Shown: positions 1 through 13,265, counted from the stretch's first letter. The stretch is 64,000 nucleotides of DNA from Apium graveolens (GCF_009905375.1 NC_133652.1:17658850-17722849); one strand, 5' to 3'. Numbers and translations are program-made. The notes: generated by a model not told the origin, from the sequence alone.

Positions 1-2345
1 CTGTTGGCTACTCAGGGCAATGAGGAGGCAAAAAAGACTTTAAACCTAGTACATACTTCAGAATCTCTACAAAGGGATAAACCTGTTGTCAATATGATGC
101 CTTCTACAGCTGGTGAGCCATCTGAAGAATTTGGAGTAATTTCTAATGATGATGACTCTGATTCTTTTGATGGAAGCATGAACTTAGGGGAAGATTTAGG
201 CCCAAGTTATATTCCAGAGTTACCTGAATGGGCATTGACAAATGAGTCTACACCAGGGCATTTCAATGTATCCTTAGTCAAACAAGTTATGGCTATCCAA
301 AAAGCAATTCAGGAAACTTCCAATGCTGGTACCAAGGCCGTTCTCCAAGCCCACTTAGATTCTCTACATCTTATGAAGCTACAATAATTAAGACAGAATC
401 TAAGTGTGGATGAACTCAAGAAGGATATAGCTGACTTGAAGTCCTACAATACTGAGAAGCTGGATTCAATCATGCCCTTTGGTACCATGCATGAACTATT
501 GCTGAGACTGAGAAGAGAATCAGATGTCGAAAAGAAGATGGCCAAATTGGAGGAAAGAGTTCAAGTTATTGAAAACTCTATGGTCACCATTCTTCACAAT
601 TAACAGTCTCAGACTAGTCTTCTAGTGCAACTGGCTAAAGTACAGGTCTTGACCCCTCTCCTTGATGATAACAAAAAGGGGGAGAATAAAGGGGAAAGGG
701 AAGGGGAGCCATCTACACACATTCAAATATCCAAAGTGCTAGTTCCTGCCATCACTACTTCTCCAACACTTCAAATCAAAGGAAAGCTTGATGGAATTGA
801 TCTAATCTAGCTAGCAGCAGCTAAGATGAAGGTGAAAGAGCAAAGGAGAAGAATTGATGAAAGGATGCAACAAGTGTTTGGCTCTACAACTACAAAATCC
901 TTATCAGTGAAACATAGCACAAAAGTTGAGCCAATCATTATGGAGCACAAACCAGTAAGGAGGAATAAGGTTGGAGAAACTTCTTTAAGGAACCTGAAGC
1001 CCATGATACTCAAGCCAACCAGTAGATTTAACAAGGACTCTACAAAGAACCCTCTAAGCTTTGCTAAACTAAAAGAAGTGGATTTTCCTCTTCCAAAGCA
1101 TGATGAAGACAAAGTTTTGGGTGGTAGCATCATAAAGCACAAAGAGACCAAGGATGTAGTGGAAAGAATGAATATGGCTATCATCTATAGATAGGAAAAG
1201 AGTATCTGTGTGATGCAAGGACATCCCAAATTCTCAAAAGCCAAGAGGAAAGAGACCATGAGGCTAAAGGAAGAAGCTAAAAGGCTGACAAAAGAGCACA
1301 AGCGAAGCATGAAAAATAGCTAAAATCAAGTCAAATTGAAGAAAATAAGAAGATTGAAGACAAGAGTGAAGAAGACAAGACTGAAAGCATAAATGTGGAT
1401 ATGGGGAATATGGTTGGTGAGAGTGTGGAGGAAAGAAGTGAGGAAAGAAAGGAATGGCAGAAAGGAAACAGAAAGAAGGTCAATGCAAAAAGGAAGAGTG
1501 GAGATGATACTGAAGAAACCCAATCAAAATTTAAACCACTACCTTCTATTCCTGAACCTATTGTGGATGATCCCAATATAAATATCCATGGTGAAACGAT
1601 CATCCCTAAAGAGGAACCTATTGATTGGGACACCATCAAATTGCCTACCTTCTTAAATACTTCTCCACCACCAAAGAAACTGAAAAGAAAATCCAAATCA
1701 ACACCTCCTCTAACCTCAAGTAAATTCACTCAGAAACAAAAACCTAAGCCTAAGCCACAAGCCTCAAAGGATGATTATGTTCACATTTGTGACATAAAAG
1801 AATATACAGATATTGAACTCTTCCTGGATGAGCTGGAGGAAGTAAGGGGAATACATGCCTATGGACAGCTACCAGAAAGGCTAGTGTTCAAGTATAAAGG
1901 AAGTGTGGAAAGGACTTGGCCTCTTCAAAGAATTCTAAGTGAGGGCTATTCTACCTTGATTAGAGTCTACTCAGCTATCAAAAGGGATACGGGCTTTACC
2001 AGGACTACCAAAACTGAGATTCTCAACAAGATTGCCAGCATAAGGAAGAATTAGTGGGAGTCACATTCCTTGCCTAGAACATTACTCATCCCTGAGCATG
2101 GAATTACAATTCATAAATCACCTCATTGGTTAATGGAGTTCAGAGACAATAAAGGAGTCAGAAGATTTTTCAGACTTGAAGACCAACTTAAAATTGCCAG
2201 TAATGAAACTCTCAAGGACATGCAATCTAAGTTGGATATCAGTGAAGACGATGAAGTTGAATTCTATAGACAACTCCAACTCCAAGTAGAGGAAAATGAC
2301 AGGAGGCTAGGGAAGAAAACAAGGGAACAAAGGAAAAGAAAATGA
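1..2345 (+). pseudogene. env-like ORF (third ORF of Sirevirus), degraded, element A
   Basis: The region continues an env-like frame entering from the left. Peptides include LNLVHTSESLQRDK, DELKKDIADLK and GVRRFFRLEDQLKIASNET, each with a close counterpart in element D. One frame runs to about 1330 with in-frame stops at 385, 601, 808 and 1192. A frameshift then moves it to the frame used from 1395 to 2345, which has a further stop at 2052. The protein is hydrophilic, Lys/Glu-rich and probably coiled-coil in part; I see no membrane segment in this portion. The function of Sirevirus env-like proteins is not established. The homologous site of D's gypsy insertion (near 2050) is uninterrupted here. 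Confidence 0.75.
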
Positions 2346-2533
2346 TTTGCTCAGACTAAAGGAGCACCCTTGGAAACACTGTAAATCTTCAATTCTATCT
2401 CAGTACATACACTTTTGCAGGACTTTTGAATTTTTACTTGGTTTCAACTCATATATTTGTTAAGTGTTTTGTTATCATCACGTTAACCCTGAATTTATGC
2501 CTTCAATTCAAGTAGACATAAATAGGGAGAGAT

Positions 2534-3626
2534 TGTTAGGAATATATGTATTAGTTTGATGATAAGTTAAATAAAACACTTAAGTAGAAATCTAGTGTTT
2601 GTAGCCTCAACGGATAAGACCACTTTGGCTATCCGTTGATGGAGTAAATTTACTTAGAAATAAGTTTAGTATTGTAGCACATTTCAGTCTCTGTATTTAA
2701 GTTATAATTCTTAGAAGTTGTGGGATATTATAAGTCATGTTGACTACTAGTGGATATGCAAACAGGAGGGCTAATTGTAAATATTTCATGCCTTGTAATT
2801 TTGTATAAATGAAGTAGTATCAACTGATAGATTAGAGGCCTTCAACGGATGAGAAACAAAGCTTCAATGGATGTCTCTAAAGTATCAATGGATAACATCC
2901 ATCAACAGATGAGTGCATCAACGGATAAAGCTTCAACTATTAAAGCATCAACGGATGTCACTAAAGCATCAATGGATAAAGCCATCAACGGATAAAAGCT
3001 TCAACGGATGCTCAGTTCCATAGCAGTTGATAGTGACAATTCATAAGCTGACAGAGGCACATGGGTTGACAGAGACAATTGAAATGTGGTAGCCTCTTGG
3101 AGGAATCAAGAAAAAGCAGCATTTCCATTCTGGTGCAAACAAGGAAGTATTCAAAGATTCACAGATTATCTTAGATTGCATTGGATAGAGAAATGAAGAA
3201 GAAACATGTGAAGAACTATTTTATGATTGTATTTTATCTTTGTCTTCACTTGTAAATTTGGTGATATATAAACCAAGTTGCAGCTAGTAATTAAATGTGA
3301 ATTTTCCAGAGCTGTTTAGAAAAATATAGAGAGAAAATCATCTAGTTTGTACTAGGAAGCAGCTGTGAACAATTCTTTGTATCACAGATTTTCTGAAATA
3401 CACATCTCTGGTGGAACAACAAATCCACCAGAAAAGTTTTTAAAGCCTTTGTGTTCTTTACATTTGTGTCTTGAATATACGTCTGTCTATACCTGCTCAA
3501 AGCAATTCACACACATCTGTTCATCATACACTTAGCTTTTGAAACTGCTCAAAACTTGAAAAAGTTTTGAGATTTACATTCAACCCCCCTTCTGTAAATC
3601 TCATTGTTAGTTCCTTGAGAATAACA
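2534..3626 (+). repeat. 3' LTR of element A
   Basis: The LTR begins TGTTAGGAATATATG right after a purine-rich tract and ends near AATAACA at 3626, about 1.09 kb. A TATA-like TATATAAA lies at 3265-3272. The order of features (motif array, TATA, CAACCCCCCTTCTGTAA near the end) matches the LTR of element D, although most of the sequence has diverged. The exact right end could be 3626 or 3628 because CACA follows. Confidence 0.8.
2841..3010 (+). repeat. Irregular array of CAACGGATR motif in LTR of A
   Basis: Nine copies of TCAACGGAT or one-base variants (TCAATGGAT, TCAACAGAT) occur within 170 bp at irregular spacing. A further copy at 2607-2616 (TCAACGGATA) is followed by its exact inverse at 2630-2639 (TATCCGTTGA), giving a 10-bp stem with a 13-base loop. 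The spacing is too irregular for a simple satellite. Confidence 0.8.
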
Positions 3627-4829
3627 CACGGGTTCATGCATCAGAACCTGTGAAAGTTGGAGCTGAGAATGTTACTTCTCGGAAAGAAACTGCAGCTCAA
3701 AGTTCTGATACGTTGAAGAAGAAATTTGTAAGTTCTGTAGCTGCTAAAGCAACTCCTTCATTGGCAAGGAGATTGAAAAAATGAAGGCTAGGAGGTATTT
3801 GGATAAGGCTCCATCAGAAGATACTGAAGAAGCTAAGGAAGGGGATCATGAATCTCTGTTCTCACAAGAACCAATTGTTATTGAAGCCCTTCCAGCTCAA
3901 GCCAAAGACATTGCTACTGATACACTTGTAACCCATCATGTCTCACCTATTAAAGCTACAGATGATGCTAAAGAACAAACTGAAAATTCTGAAATAGATA
4001 TTCATAATTTGAATATACCAAATGTTCTTTATCTGGAAGCTCCATCTACATAAGCTCAACAATTTTCAACTCATTTTCCAATTTTAAATGCAGAGATACC
4101 ATCTACATCAACCACACCAGCTCTGGAGACAAATTCTGATGTTCGGAATTTAAATGAAGCTGTTCCAGAATCTCCAGTTGCTTCAAACACTGTTGTGCTA
4201 TCAGAACATGATAAGTCTTCCTCAAGTTCTGAAGACAATGTTTCTGTTGAGACTCCAGTTCCTATACTAGGAAGGGAAGAATTGGTGAAGAAATTTGTTG
4301 AAAAGGAAGCACCTATTCCTTGGGAGGATACTCACAGAGGTGTGGAGTGGACCAAGAAGTGGAATGACACTGATTTCATTCCAAGTTCTAACATTCTGAC
4401 AGTGCATATTGCTAAAGCTGATGAGTTGCTCACAAATGCTGATTTAAAGACACAACTCAAGATCACTGCTCTATCTACCAAACATCTTCAAGGTCTACAT
4501 TCTTCTACTCATGAGAAGGTTGATACACTAAAGGAACATGTTGATAAGCTAGATTTACAGCTTAAGCTTGACAAGAATAGATATATCAGACCTACTCTTG
4601 AGAAAATTGAAGCCATTGAGAAGATTTAAGAGAAGCAACATGCCCAAATTGATGAGGTCCTGGCTAACCAAGTTTCTCAGAAAGCTCAATTGGAAGAAAT
4701 CCAATCTTCAGTTGAACTTCTTCTTTCTCTCTTACTTCCTGATGATGCCAAAAAGGGGGAGAATGTAGTTAAGTCCAAATGCTCACCTACTGAAATACTG
4801 AAGAAAAAGGATGATAAAGGTGATGACCA
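3627..4829 (+). pseudogene. env-like ORF of element C, part before insertion of B
   Basis: Reading frames give peptides such as SLARRLKK, MKARRYLDKAP, QEPIVIEALPAQ and WEDTHRGVEWTKKWND. These align with the env-like protein of element B (for example KDPIVIESLPT and WSETSRGREWIKEWNK). A frameshift lies at the A-rich run just before 3781. Stops occur at 4051 and 4627. The protein is Ser/Glu/Lys-rich with likely coiled-coil stretches near 4400-4760. The frame runs into the B insertion at 4830 and resumes at 14940. Confidence 0.75.
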
Positions 4830-4830
4830 G

Positions 4831-5443
4831 TGTTAGGTCACACACACTGTAAAAGGGGGTTGAATACAGTGTATAATACAATTAAATCGAATTAAGAACA
4901 CAAGTATGAAACACATAATAATCTTATTAATAAAACAATATTGCAATGGAACCGTTCTCTCTCAGTGATGAACAAATATCACGAGAGTTGCTAGGGTTAC
5001 AATGAATAATATTCTCGATTATGATAACACTTCTAGTGTAAGCCCTATGCTGTGTTTATATACCACACGGTTATAATATAATCTTCTAATTGATATCGAA
5101 TATAATTCTGTATCCTAAAATATATCATTTAGTTATCTTTTCCTCCAAGTCTTTTATTCTTCATAGAATTCCTCTCCATGCATATCTCTTCTTGTTTTAG
5201 TCTTGATCTTCTTTCCTTTCAATCAGCCGTCTTCCTTATCTGAAAGTCTTCTTAAGTCCTGATATTATCTCCTGATTAATATCTTATGATATCTTAAGTT
5301 CTGATAACTTAAGTTCTGATATCTTAAGTTCTGACTTCAGTATAAGTACTGATTTCCAGTTAAGTCCTGATTTGTCCTGTTAGTCAAGATCTGAAAACTA
5401 AACATAAATCATTATAGACATGACATCACAAATATATCTAACA
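4831..5443 (-). repeat. 3' LTR of element B
   Basis: The 613-bp repeat starts TGTTAGGTCACACAC and ends ATCTAACA on the + strand. It is followed at 5444-5456 by a pyrimidine tract that is the polypurine tract on the minus strand. It matches 14354-14939 almost throughout, but has three copies of a roughly 15-bp AAGTTCTGAT-containing unit near 5290-5340 where the 5' LTR has one. A TATA-like TATATAAACAC on the minus strand lies near 5055-5065. Confidence 0.92.
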
Positions 5444-5650
5444 ATCTCCCCCAACTTATAAATTAGCATAATATACAAGTTCAATAGATATTTGATGATG
5501 TCAAAAAAACATTAAGTACAAATGCATATGAGAATTTGACTAGATAACTACAACTCACAGTCCTTGTAGCTTTTACCATCCTTAAAGACTGATATCAGCT
5601 TTAGCCTGTATATCCTTCAAAATTTAACAGTTGTAGTCCTTGACTTGGAT

Positions 5651-8600
5651 TTAGTTTTTGATCTCCTGAATGTCAGGAGTTGTTCTGAGATAATTCTTCA
5701 AAAGAGTTCTCTCAGCATATTCAATTTCATTTATCATCCTCCTTTTAGCATCTTTAAGTTCAACTGTATCTTCACATATCTGAAAGATAGCAGCCCTGAG
5801 ATCATTAATCTTTGCTTTCCTTATTTCCTGATCCAATCTGATCAGATAAGCTTTGTCAGACTCCATATTAAATTCAACACCCTTAATACCCAGAAAAGTA
5901 GTTATCTTGGCAGTATTGGGCTTCATCTCAACTAATTTACCATTGTGAGCTCTGTACTTTGGATAGTATGGTCTGTTAGACTTTACAGAGTAAAGTTTCT
6001 TCTGCCTTTGAATATCAGATTTTAAGTAACTGGCAGCACCATCTGTTGACCTGTTCTTCACTTGAAGTAGAAATAAAACATGTTGCAGTTCTTCATAATA
6101 CTTCAACCAAATTGCATCCTTTCTTATGTGGAATACTCTCCCATCTGTCATAAAATAAAGCATTATGTCTTCTTTCAACTTGGAGTTGTAAACCATCTGT
6201 ACAACTCTGATTGATTTAGTCTTTCTAGAGTTGTCCCTACTCCTGGTTCAGAAAGAGATGTAGGATCTAAGGTATAATTGTTTACTCTTTTCTCATCAGC
6301 ATTACACAGTCCTGTTTTATCTCTAGCTTCCTTCCCTTGGAGCAATCTACCCTTAAAAACATTTGTTGAAGTCTTCATAGGTTGAGCAGATTGTTGAGCT
6401 TTAGTAAACCCAGGTAGTAGAACTTTTGAAGGTTTAACATGAGCAATGTCAGAGGTATCATTTTCTTCTGATGTCAAGACAACTTGAGCTCTGTCAGAGG
6501 TTGCTTGAATATCCCTTTTCTCCTTCAAAATCAGAGTTGTATCTTCATCAGCATTTACTTCCAGATCCATGGTTGGCATATATATCTTTACATGTTCATC
6601 AACTTTTGCCTTACCCTTGAATCTAGGATCAACTTCCACCGGTGATTTGGACTTGGCCTTAGATGCCTCAGAATTTGTCCTCTCTTTGATCACAATGCCC
6701 TTAGGCTTATGTGGTTTCTTTGCTGTGTCTTGAGTTTTAGACTTTGACTTAGATCTGTCATTTTCAGCTTTCAGTATAATCTCTTCTTCCTTCAGACTTT
6801 CAATATCCATGTCTGGATTATCCTTTAGGAACAACCTTTTGGAGATCTCTTCATCAAGTTTCAGAGTTTGTTCATCAGAACTCATCCTTTTACCAGTATG
6901 AGAAATTGTTCTTCTCACAACATCAGAACTTGTTCTTTGACTTGTAGTTCTGGCTTTGCTTGATAAAGAACCCTTGCCTTGACTTAGACCTCTACTCCTT
7001 TCAGAGTTTCCCTGGTCTTCATTATCATCATCCTTACCCTTTAGTGGTTGATCAGTTTTGCATTTGGACTTAATTACTTTCTCCCCCTTTTTGGCATCAT
7101 CTGGTAGAAGCAGGGAGACAAGCAATTCCACAGAGTTTTGGATTTCAATGACTTGGTCTTGTTAGGTAGCTTGATTCTTTAAAATATTAGATATTTGAGA
7201 TTGCTGCTTTTCTTGAGTCTTTTCTATATACCTAATGCGGTCAAAGGCTAGCTTAAAAAAACCTTTTCTTGTCCAATGTGAAATTCATGTCTTGCTTAAT
7301 CAGTGTTTCTTGAAGTTTGTCCACCTTGGCTTGAGTTATTGAGTGTTGACCTTGAAGGTTCCTGGTACTCAATGCAGTAACTCTGAGCTGTGCTTTGAAG
7401 TCATCATTCATTAGCATCTCATCAACTTTAGCCAGGTGCTCAGCAAGAATATTTGCAGTAGGAACAAAATCAACTTTGTTCCACTCCTTGATCCATTCTC
7501 TTCCTCTGGAGGTTTCACTCCAAGGTACTAGTGCATCCTCTCTCACAAACTTTTTAATCAAATCAGCTTTATCAACTGTTTGTAGAGATGCATGTCCTGA
7601 AGGACCAGCTGCATCAGCATTTACATTTGTAGCAGCTTCACCAGTATTTTCAGCATTTATTTCAAGAGAACTTGCAGAATCTTCAGTATTAGCATCTTGT
7701 GATATAATAATTGTATGTGAAGAAATAGAAGATTCATCTGCATGGACATCAACATCTAGCAGTGGAGTTGTTGGTTGAGTTTGCTGAGAATGGTTGGAGC
7801 TTCCAAGTACAGAACCTCAGGCACATTCAAGTTGTGAATATCTATTTCAGCACTTGTACCTGGAGTATCAGCATGTACTTTATCAATAATAGGAGATACA
7901 GGAGGTGTAGGCATGTGTTTTTGAGTATTCTCTGGCTCTTGAATAGGAGATTTGTGAGCTTCAGTAAAGTCTGGTTCAGTAGTGGGAAGAGATTCAATCA
8001 CAATTGGGTCTTTTGAGATCAGAGATTCCTGACCTCCTTCCTCAGCTGCTGCTTCCATTCCTTCTTCAGAGATTGAGGATTCTACATCCCTCCTTGCTCT
8101 TTGCTTTTTAAGTCTCTTAGCTGATGGAGAGACTCTGGGAGTTTGATCATCAGAGTTTAGCTTTCTAAGCCTTTTTAGGGGCCTATAACTCCCAGTTTCT
8201 TGAGCTGTCTGAGAAATGACCTTCTCAGCTACTTCAGCAACAGGTTCTGATGGTTGAACATGTACCTCATTATTAGACTCATCTCTTAAAATCATCTTCC
8301 GTCTTTTCTGCTGTGATTGAGGTACTGTCTTAGTCCTCTTTGCTCTAGAAGGAGAAGGCTTCACTTGATTATGTGCTGATGGTTGGTTGGCATGTTCTGA
8401 TGTGAGTGTTTGTTGAGTGACAGTAGTAGGTGCTGATGGTTGTTGTGTGTTGGTGGGTTGGACATCAGGATATAGCAATGAATAGGTAGCAGAATCGGCA
8501 TTTACCAGAGCTTACTTTACTGATAAATGAATTCTAAGGGGTCTCAAAACTTCCTTCTTGTTGTCAGCAGTTAAGAGATCATTAAAAGCCCTCTTAGCTA

Positions 8601-9292
8601 ATCTAAACGGTTCTATGAGTTCACTTGCTAGTTGTGGTTCATCTGGTGTACAGTAATTGTAAATTAACTGACAAAACCTAGCAAAGTAAACTAAATTCAT
8701 GTCCTTTCATTCTATCTCCTATAAAACATAACACAGTCTTTGCATAATCAAAATGAGACTGGTTTAAGAGTGCATACCCAATTTGTTGTGTCAGAATAAG
8801 AATGGCATTAAAATTTGAGCACTTGTTGGCAAACCTCTTCGTGATGCAATCAAAGAAGAAACTCAATTCCCTTCGAATATATGGGCGTTTAAGTTGACCC
8901 ATCTTAGCCAAACTCTTTTCATACCCTAGATTAGCCATCATTTGCTGTAGCAAGGGCTCCTCCACAGCAGAACTGAATTGACATTTTTCAGGTAGGTGTA
9001 GAGCTTTTCGAACTGTTGCCGGAGTAACAACATACACAACCTCATTTGCTGTAAACACGATGCTTGAAGTCCCATGCTTACCACCATCATCATAAAGTCC
9101 CGTTCGCCAGAACGTCAGAACTTGAGTTCCAGATAAACTGGATGGTTGTGTCAAAGCGAACCCAATTTCACTATAAGATAAGAAATCCTGAATAAAATGA
9201 AGTTCCGAAGGAGCTTCACTCTTAGTGAGAATGGCAGCGTAGTTGTTGGGGACGAACTTTGCTCCATTAAAGATTATATCCTTGGGTGCCAT
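5651..9292 (-). pseudogene. env-like ORF of element B, frameshifted
   Basis: The probable start is the Met at 9292 (MAPKDIIFNGAKFVPNNY). The N-terminal 200 residues contain EIGFALTQP, VLTFWRTGLYDDGG and VTPATVRKALHLPE, a domain I recall from env-like ORFs of dicot Sireviruses. The remainder is hydrophilic and Ser/Lys/Glu-rich with likely coiled coils. The frame breaks near 8690, 8500, 7660, 7190 and 6185, giving pieces at 8678-9292, 8512-8700, 7756-8478, 7253-7561, 6175-7131 and 5651-6196. The final piece ends LLKNYLRTTPDIQEIKN. The role of this protein is unknown, and no convincing fusion-type membrane protein features are visible. The name is by position only. Confidence 0.75.
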
Positions 9293-10780
9293 TGAAAAAG
9301 AAGTGAGAATTTAGAGTGCCTGAAAGGTGTTTGATAAAATGTCTTATGTATAGAAAACCGTCAGAGAATATGAGAAAATAAGAAAAAGAGAGAGAGTGTA
9401 GAATACAAAAGTAGATAAAAGATTTAAAAATCTTTTCTTTCTTTTACTTATATACGCCACTTGACAGTAGTTAAGACGAATTTGAACAGTCTTTACACCT
9501 GTCAGCCATGCAGTATTTAAGACAGTAGTTAATGGGCACGGGAAATAAGTAATGATTACTATGCACATGCAGTTTTTCAAAAAAAAAATTGTTCCCACTA
9601 AACAAGTAATTATGACTGTCTTTATCTCACTTAAACCAATATTCTGATAAAATATAACCGTTCAAGTATTGACCCAAAAATAAATCAAGGAAATAAATAC
9701 TGCCACGTAAGCATCAGAACTTGACTTATTAACATAATTTAAAGGTCATCAGAATATGGCTTCTGTACTCAAAAAGTGAATGTTTATTTCTGTAATTCTT
9801 CACCCAAATACTGATATGGTTTCAGTAGAACTTAATCATCAGAACTTCCATCAGAACTTGTCCTCAGAATTTATGCAACTAACACTAAAACTGTTCATCT
9901 AAAACAACATTGATCACCACAGTAATTTTCATCATTCATATGGAGTGTAAGTGTGTGCTTTAAGCTAAATATCAGACAAAGAGTAAAGTCTGATTCACTT
10001 CAGTACATCTTAGAAATAAGGCATAACTAAGAACTTTTCTCAAAATCTGTCATTAGTCTGAAGTCTACTATAGAATGAGTTCATGCATGAGTCCACCTCA
10101 AATGTTTTGTGCTCATTTTATGCATCTTTTAAAATTCCTTTTTACAATGGTTTCTCAGTGTAAGTGAGTCACGACTGCTTATCAGAATTTATGCTGTTAT
10201 CAGAGTATTTCTCCAGTAATCAGAGAATGTGAAAAGTTACCAAGAAAATTTTATTTTGCTTTTCTAATGCATATAACTTAATACCAGCAATGCACTTGGG
10301 TCTTTCCTTCCACAAATATTTTTCTCTAGATCTCAACGGAGTACCTGATATTTATTTCTTTTCTTTACTTTTTCTTTTGATAACTGAGGCTTATCAGCAC
10401 TTATTACATCCATAAGATTTACCAACATCAGAACTTAACAGATAAGAAACACTATTCTAGTTTTTGACTTAGTAATAAGATACACAAAGTAAACCTAACC
10501 AAGCTCAATATCAGAATTTGCCTGTGTTAAAAAATTTCCATATAAACAATTACTTCAAACATGGGATCATTAGTATATTAGAGACTACTAGGTCAGCATC
10601 TAGCACAGTTATCCTCATTGGATTGAATAGTCACAGAAACATTCATATCACTATCAGAGTTAAGAAATTCACATCAGACAACAATCGACACTTAGGTAAA
10701 TTTCAATTTAAGCACAGATTACATAAAGATAGTAATATCAGTAAATACTGATCATAAAGTATGATGTATCAGAATATAAA
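9293..10780 (-). other. Non-coding spacer between pol and env-like ORF of element B
   Basis: About 1.5 kb without a recognisable protein. It carries scattered copies of TCAGAACTT and close variants (for example 9714-9722, two near 9838-9860, one near 10430), the same motif found as AAGTTCTGA in the LTRs. Sireviruses commonly have a leader of this kind before the third ORF. The region just upstream of 9292 is AT-rich and may hold the 5' end of an env-like transcript, but I see no decisive signal. Confidence 0.6.
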
Positions 10781-13265
10781 CTAAACAGATTTAGAGAAAG
10801 AACCTGAAACCATTCCAAGTTCATTTACCAACATTGTAAAAGTAGCTTCACACAGTGGTTTTGTGAAGATATCTGCTAGTTGTTGATCTGTTGGAACAAA
10901 ATGCAATTCCACTGTACCTTCCATCATATGTTCCCTTATGAAGTGGTACTTAATGCTGATGTGCTTTGTCATTGAGTACTGAACTGGATTACCTGTCATA
11001 GCAATTGCACTTTGATTATCACATTAAATAGGGATTTTAGAAAATTCTAACCCATAATCCAGTAACTGAATCTTCATCCAAAGAATTTATGTACAACAGC
11101 TTCCTGCAATAATGTACTCTGCCTCTACAGTTGATGTGGAAATTGACTTTTGTTTCTTGCTAAACCAAGAAACTAATCTGCCTCCAAGAAATTGGCAGCT
11201 TCCACTTGTGCTTTTCCTGTCAATTTTGCACCCTGCAAAATCTGCATCTGAGTAACCTATTAGCTTAAAGTCTGATTCTCTAGGATACCACAATCCTAGA
11301 TCAGCTGTACCCTTAAGGTACTTGAAAATTCTTTTCACTGTTGTTAAGTGAGGTTCTCTTGGATCTGCTTGAAATCTTGCACAAAGACAGGTAGCATACA
11401 TAATATTAGGTCTACTTGCAGTTAGATAGAGTAGAGATCCAATCATAACTTTGTAATCAGTAATATCTACTGATATACCAGTATCCTATCCAATTTTGTT
11501 GCAGTGGCCATAGGAGTGGATGCACTTGAACAATCTTGCATTCCAAATTTCTTCAACAAATTTCTGGTGTACTTAGATTGACAAATAAAATTTCCTTCTT
11601 CATTCTACTTGACTTGAAGGTCCAGAAAATAGCTAAGTTATTCCATCATACTTATTTGATATCTTGACTGCATTAGCTTGGCAAACCTTTTACAAAGTCT
11701 GTCATTTGTAGTACCAAAAATGATATCATCAACATATATCTGCACCAAAAGTAAGTCATTTCCATGATTGAGATAGAAGAAGGTTTTGTCAATAGTCCCT
11801 CTGTTAAATCCACTTTCCAGAAGAAACTGAGCTAATGTCTCATACCATGCTCTTGGAGCTTGCTTAAGGCCATTAAGTGCTTTATCAAGTCTGTAGACAT
11901 GATTAAGAAATTTTAAATCTACAAAACCTAGAGGTTGTTCAACATATACTTCTTCTTCCAATTCCATTAAGAAAATCACTTTTTACATCCATTTGAAAGA
12001 CTTTAAACTTTTTGTAAGCATCATAAGCCAGAAATATCCTTATGGCTTCCAATCTAGCAATTGGTGCAAATGTTTCATCATAATCAATTCCCTCATGTTG
12101 AGAGTATCCTTTAGCAACCAGCCTTGCTTTATTTCTTGTAATTATGCCATCACTATCAGTTTTATTTCTGAACACCCACTTTGTACCAACAACAGATCTA
12201 TTCTTTGGTCTTGGCACTAGGGTCCAGCCTTTATTTCTTTTAAATTCATTTAACTCTTCCTGCATTGCTTGCACCCAATCAGCATCTTGAAGAGCTTCTT
12301 CCACTTTTTTTGGTTCATCCTGAGAAAGAAAAGAATGATAGAGACATTCATTTGATGTTGTTGTTCTAGTTCTAACACCTGCTTCAGGATTTCCAATAAT
12401 CAAGTCAGGTGTATGTGATTTAGTCCACTTTCTTACAGATGGAAGGTGATCTCTAGTACTGGATGCTCCCCCATGATCCATGCTGTCTCCATTAATATTT
12501 TCTGATACTCCCCCTGAAATTATGCTCTCTGAGTTGGATCCTTCAGAATTTGAGTTTCCAGAATTATCAGAACTTGGCCCATCATAACTTGATGAATCAG
12601 AACTTGAAGAGCCTGTTTTAGGTTCTGATGCTTCTTGAGATGTGGTTGGATCTTCAATATGCCCCCCTGCACAGGTGCATTTTCCTTTGGCGTAGTCACC
12701 ATAGTTTCAATAACACAGAGTTTAACCCATCAGAGTTTGTAGCATCAGGATTTAGACTATCAAAAATTTATAGAATCAGAATTTAAAACTTCATTCTCAA
12801 ATCTCAGCTGATCATGATCATTGAAATCTTCAAGTCCAGTAATCTTCTTATCATCAAAAGAGACATTGATAGATTCCATGACAACCCTTGTTCTTAAATT
12901 GTAGACTCCGAAGGCTTTTATGGAAAGTGGATATCCAACAAAAATTCCTTCATCAGCTTTTAGATCAAATTTGGATAGCTGCTCAGGATGAGTCTTAAGA
13001 ACAAAACATTTGCATCCAAATACATGAAAGTACTTCAGATTTGGCTTCTTTTTCTTCACCATCTCATATGGTGTCTTTCCATGCTTGTTGATAAGTGTTG
13101 CATTCTGAGTAAAACAAGCAGTCTGCACAGTTTCAGCCCAAAAGTAGGTTGGTAACTTTGCTTCATCAAGCATAGTTCTTGCAGCTTCAATAAGAGTTCT
13201 ATTCTTTCTTTCAACAACTCCATTTTGCTGTGGAGTTCCAGGAGCAGAGAATTCCTGCTTTGCCT
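10781..13265 (-). pseudogene. pol of element B: partial integrase, RT, RNase H
   Basis: On the minus strand the integrase starts in its C-terminal half ([20 protein letters not shown], about 13255-12760), keeping the catalytic Glu region but not the zinc-binding part or first Asp. A proline/serine-poor linker follows (12759-12482). RT begins near 12481 ([40 protein letters not shown]) and a frameshift at about 11960 leads to the second part ([23 protein letters not shown]). RNase H spans 11446-10781 (GYSDADFAGCKIDRKST, EAEYI, HFVPTDQQLADIFTKPL) with stops near 11085 and 11030. YVDD is intact. Confidence 0.85.

Larger units (their letters stand above)
1..3626 (+). mobile_element. Sirevirus-type Ty1/copia element A, 3' part
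   Basis: This is the downstream end of a copia retrotransposon whose gag, pol and 5' LTR lie left of the window. It holds a broken env-like frame, a purine-rich tract (about 2519-2533) and a 3' LTR starting TG at 2534. The env-like peptides align by eye with those of element D at 55650-58293, which places A in the same subfamily. Its right end abuts the env-like region of element C, so A probably inserted into C. The target duplication cannot be tested because the other flank is outside the window. Confidence 0.85.

Noticed and set aside
2841..3010. CRISPR-like spaced short repeats
   Set aside because: The repeats lie in a retrotransposon LTR of a plant genome, with irregular spacing and variable units; there is no array structure or cas gene.
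7395..8016. Plus-strand open frames opposite the env-like ORF of element B
   Set aside because: They are antisense shadows of the Ser/Glu-rich env-like frame; no independent family match.
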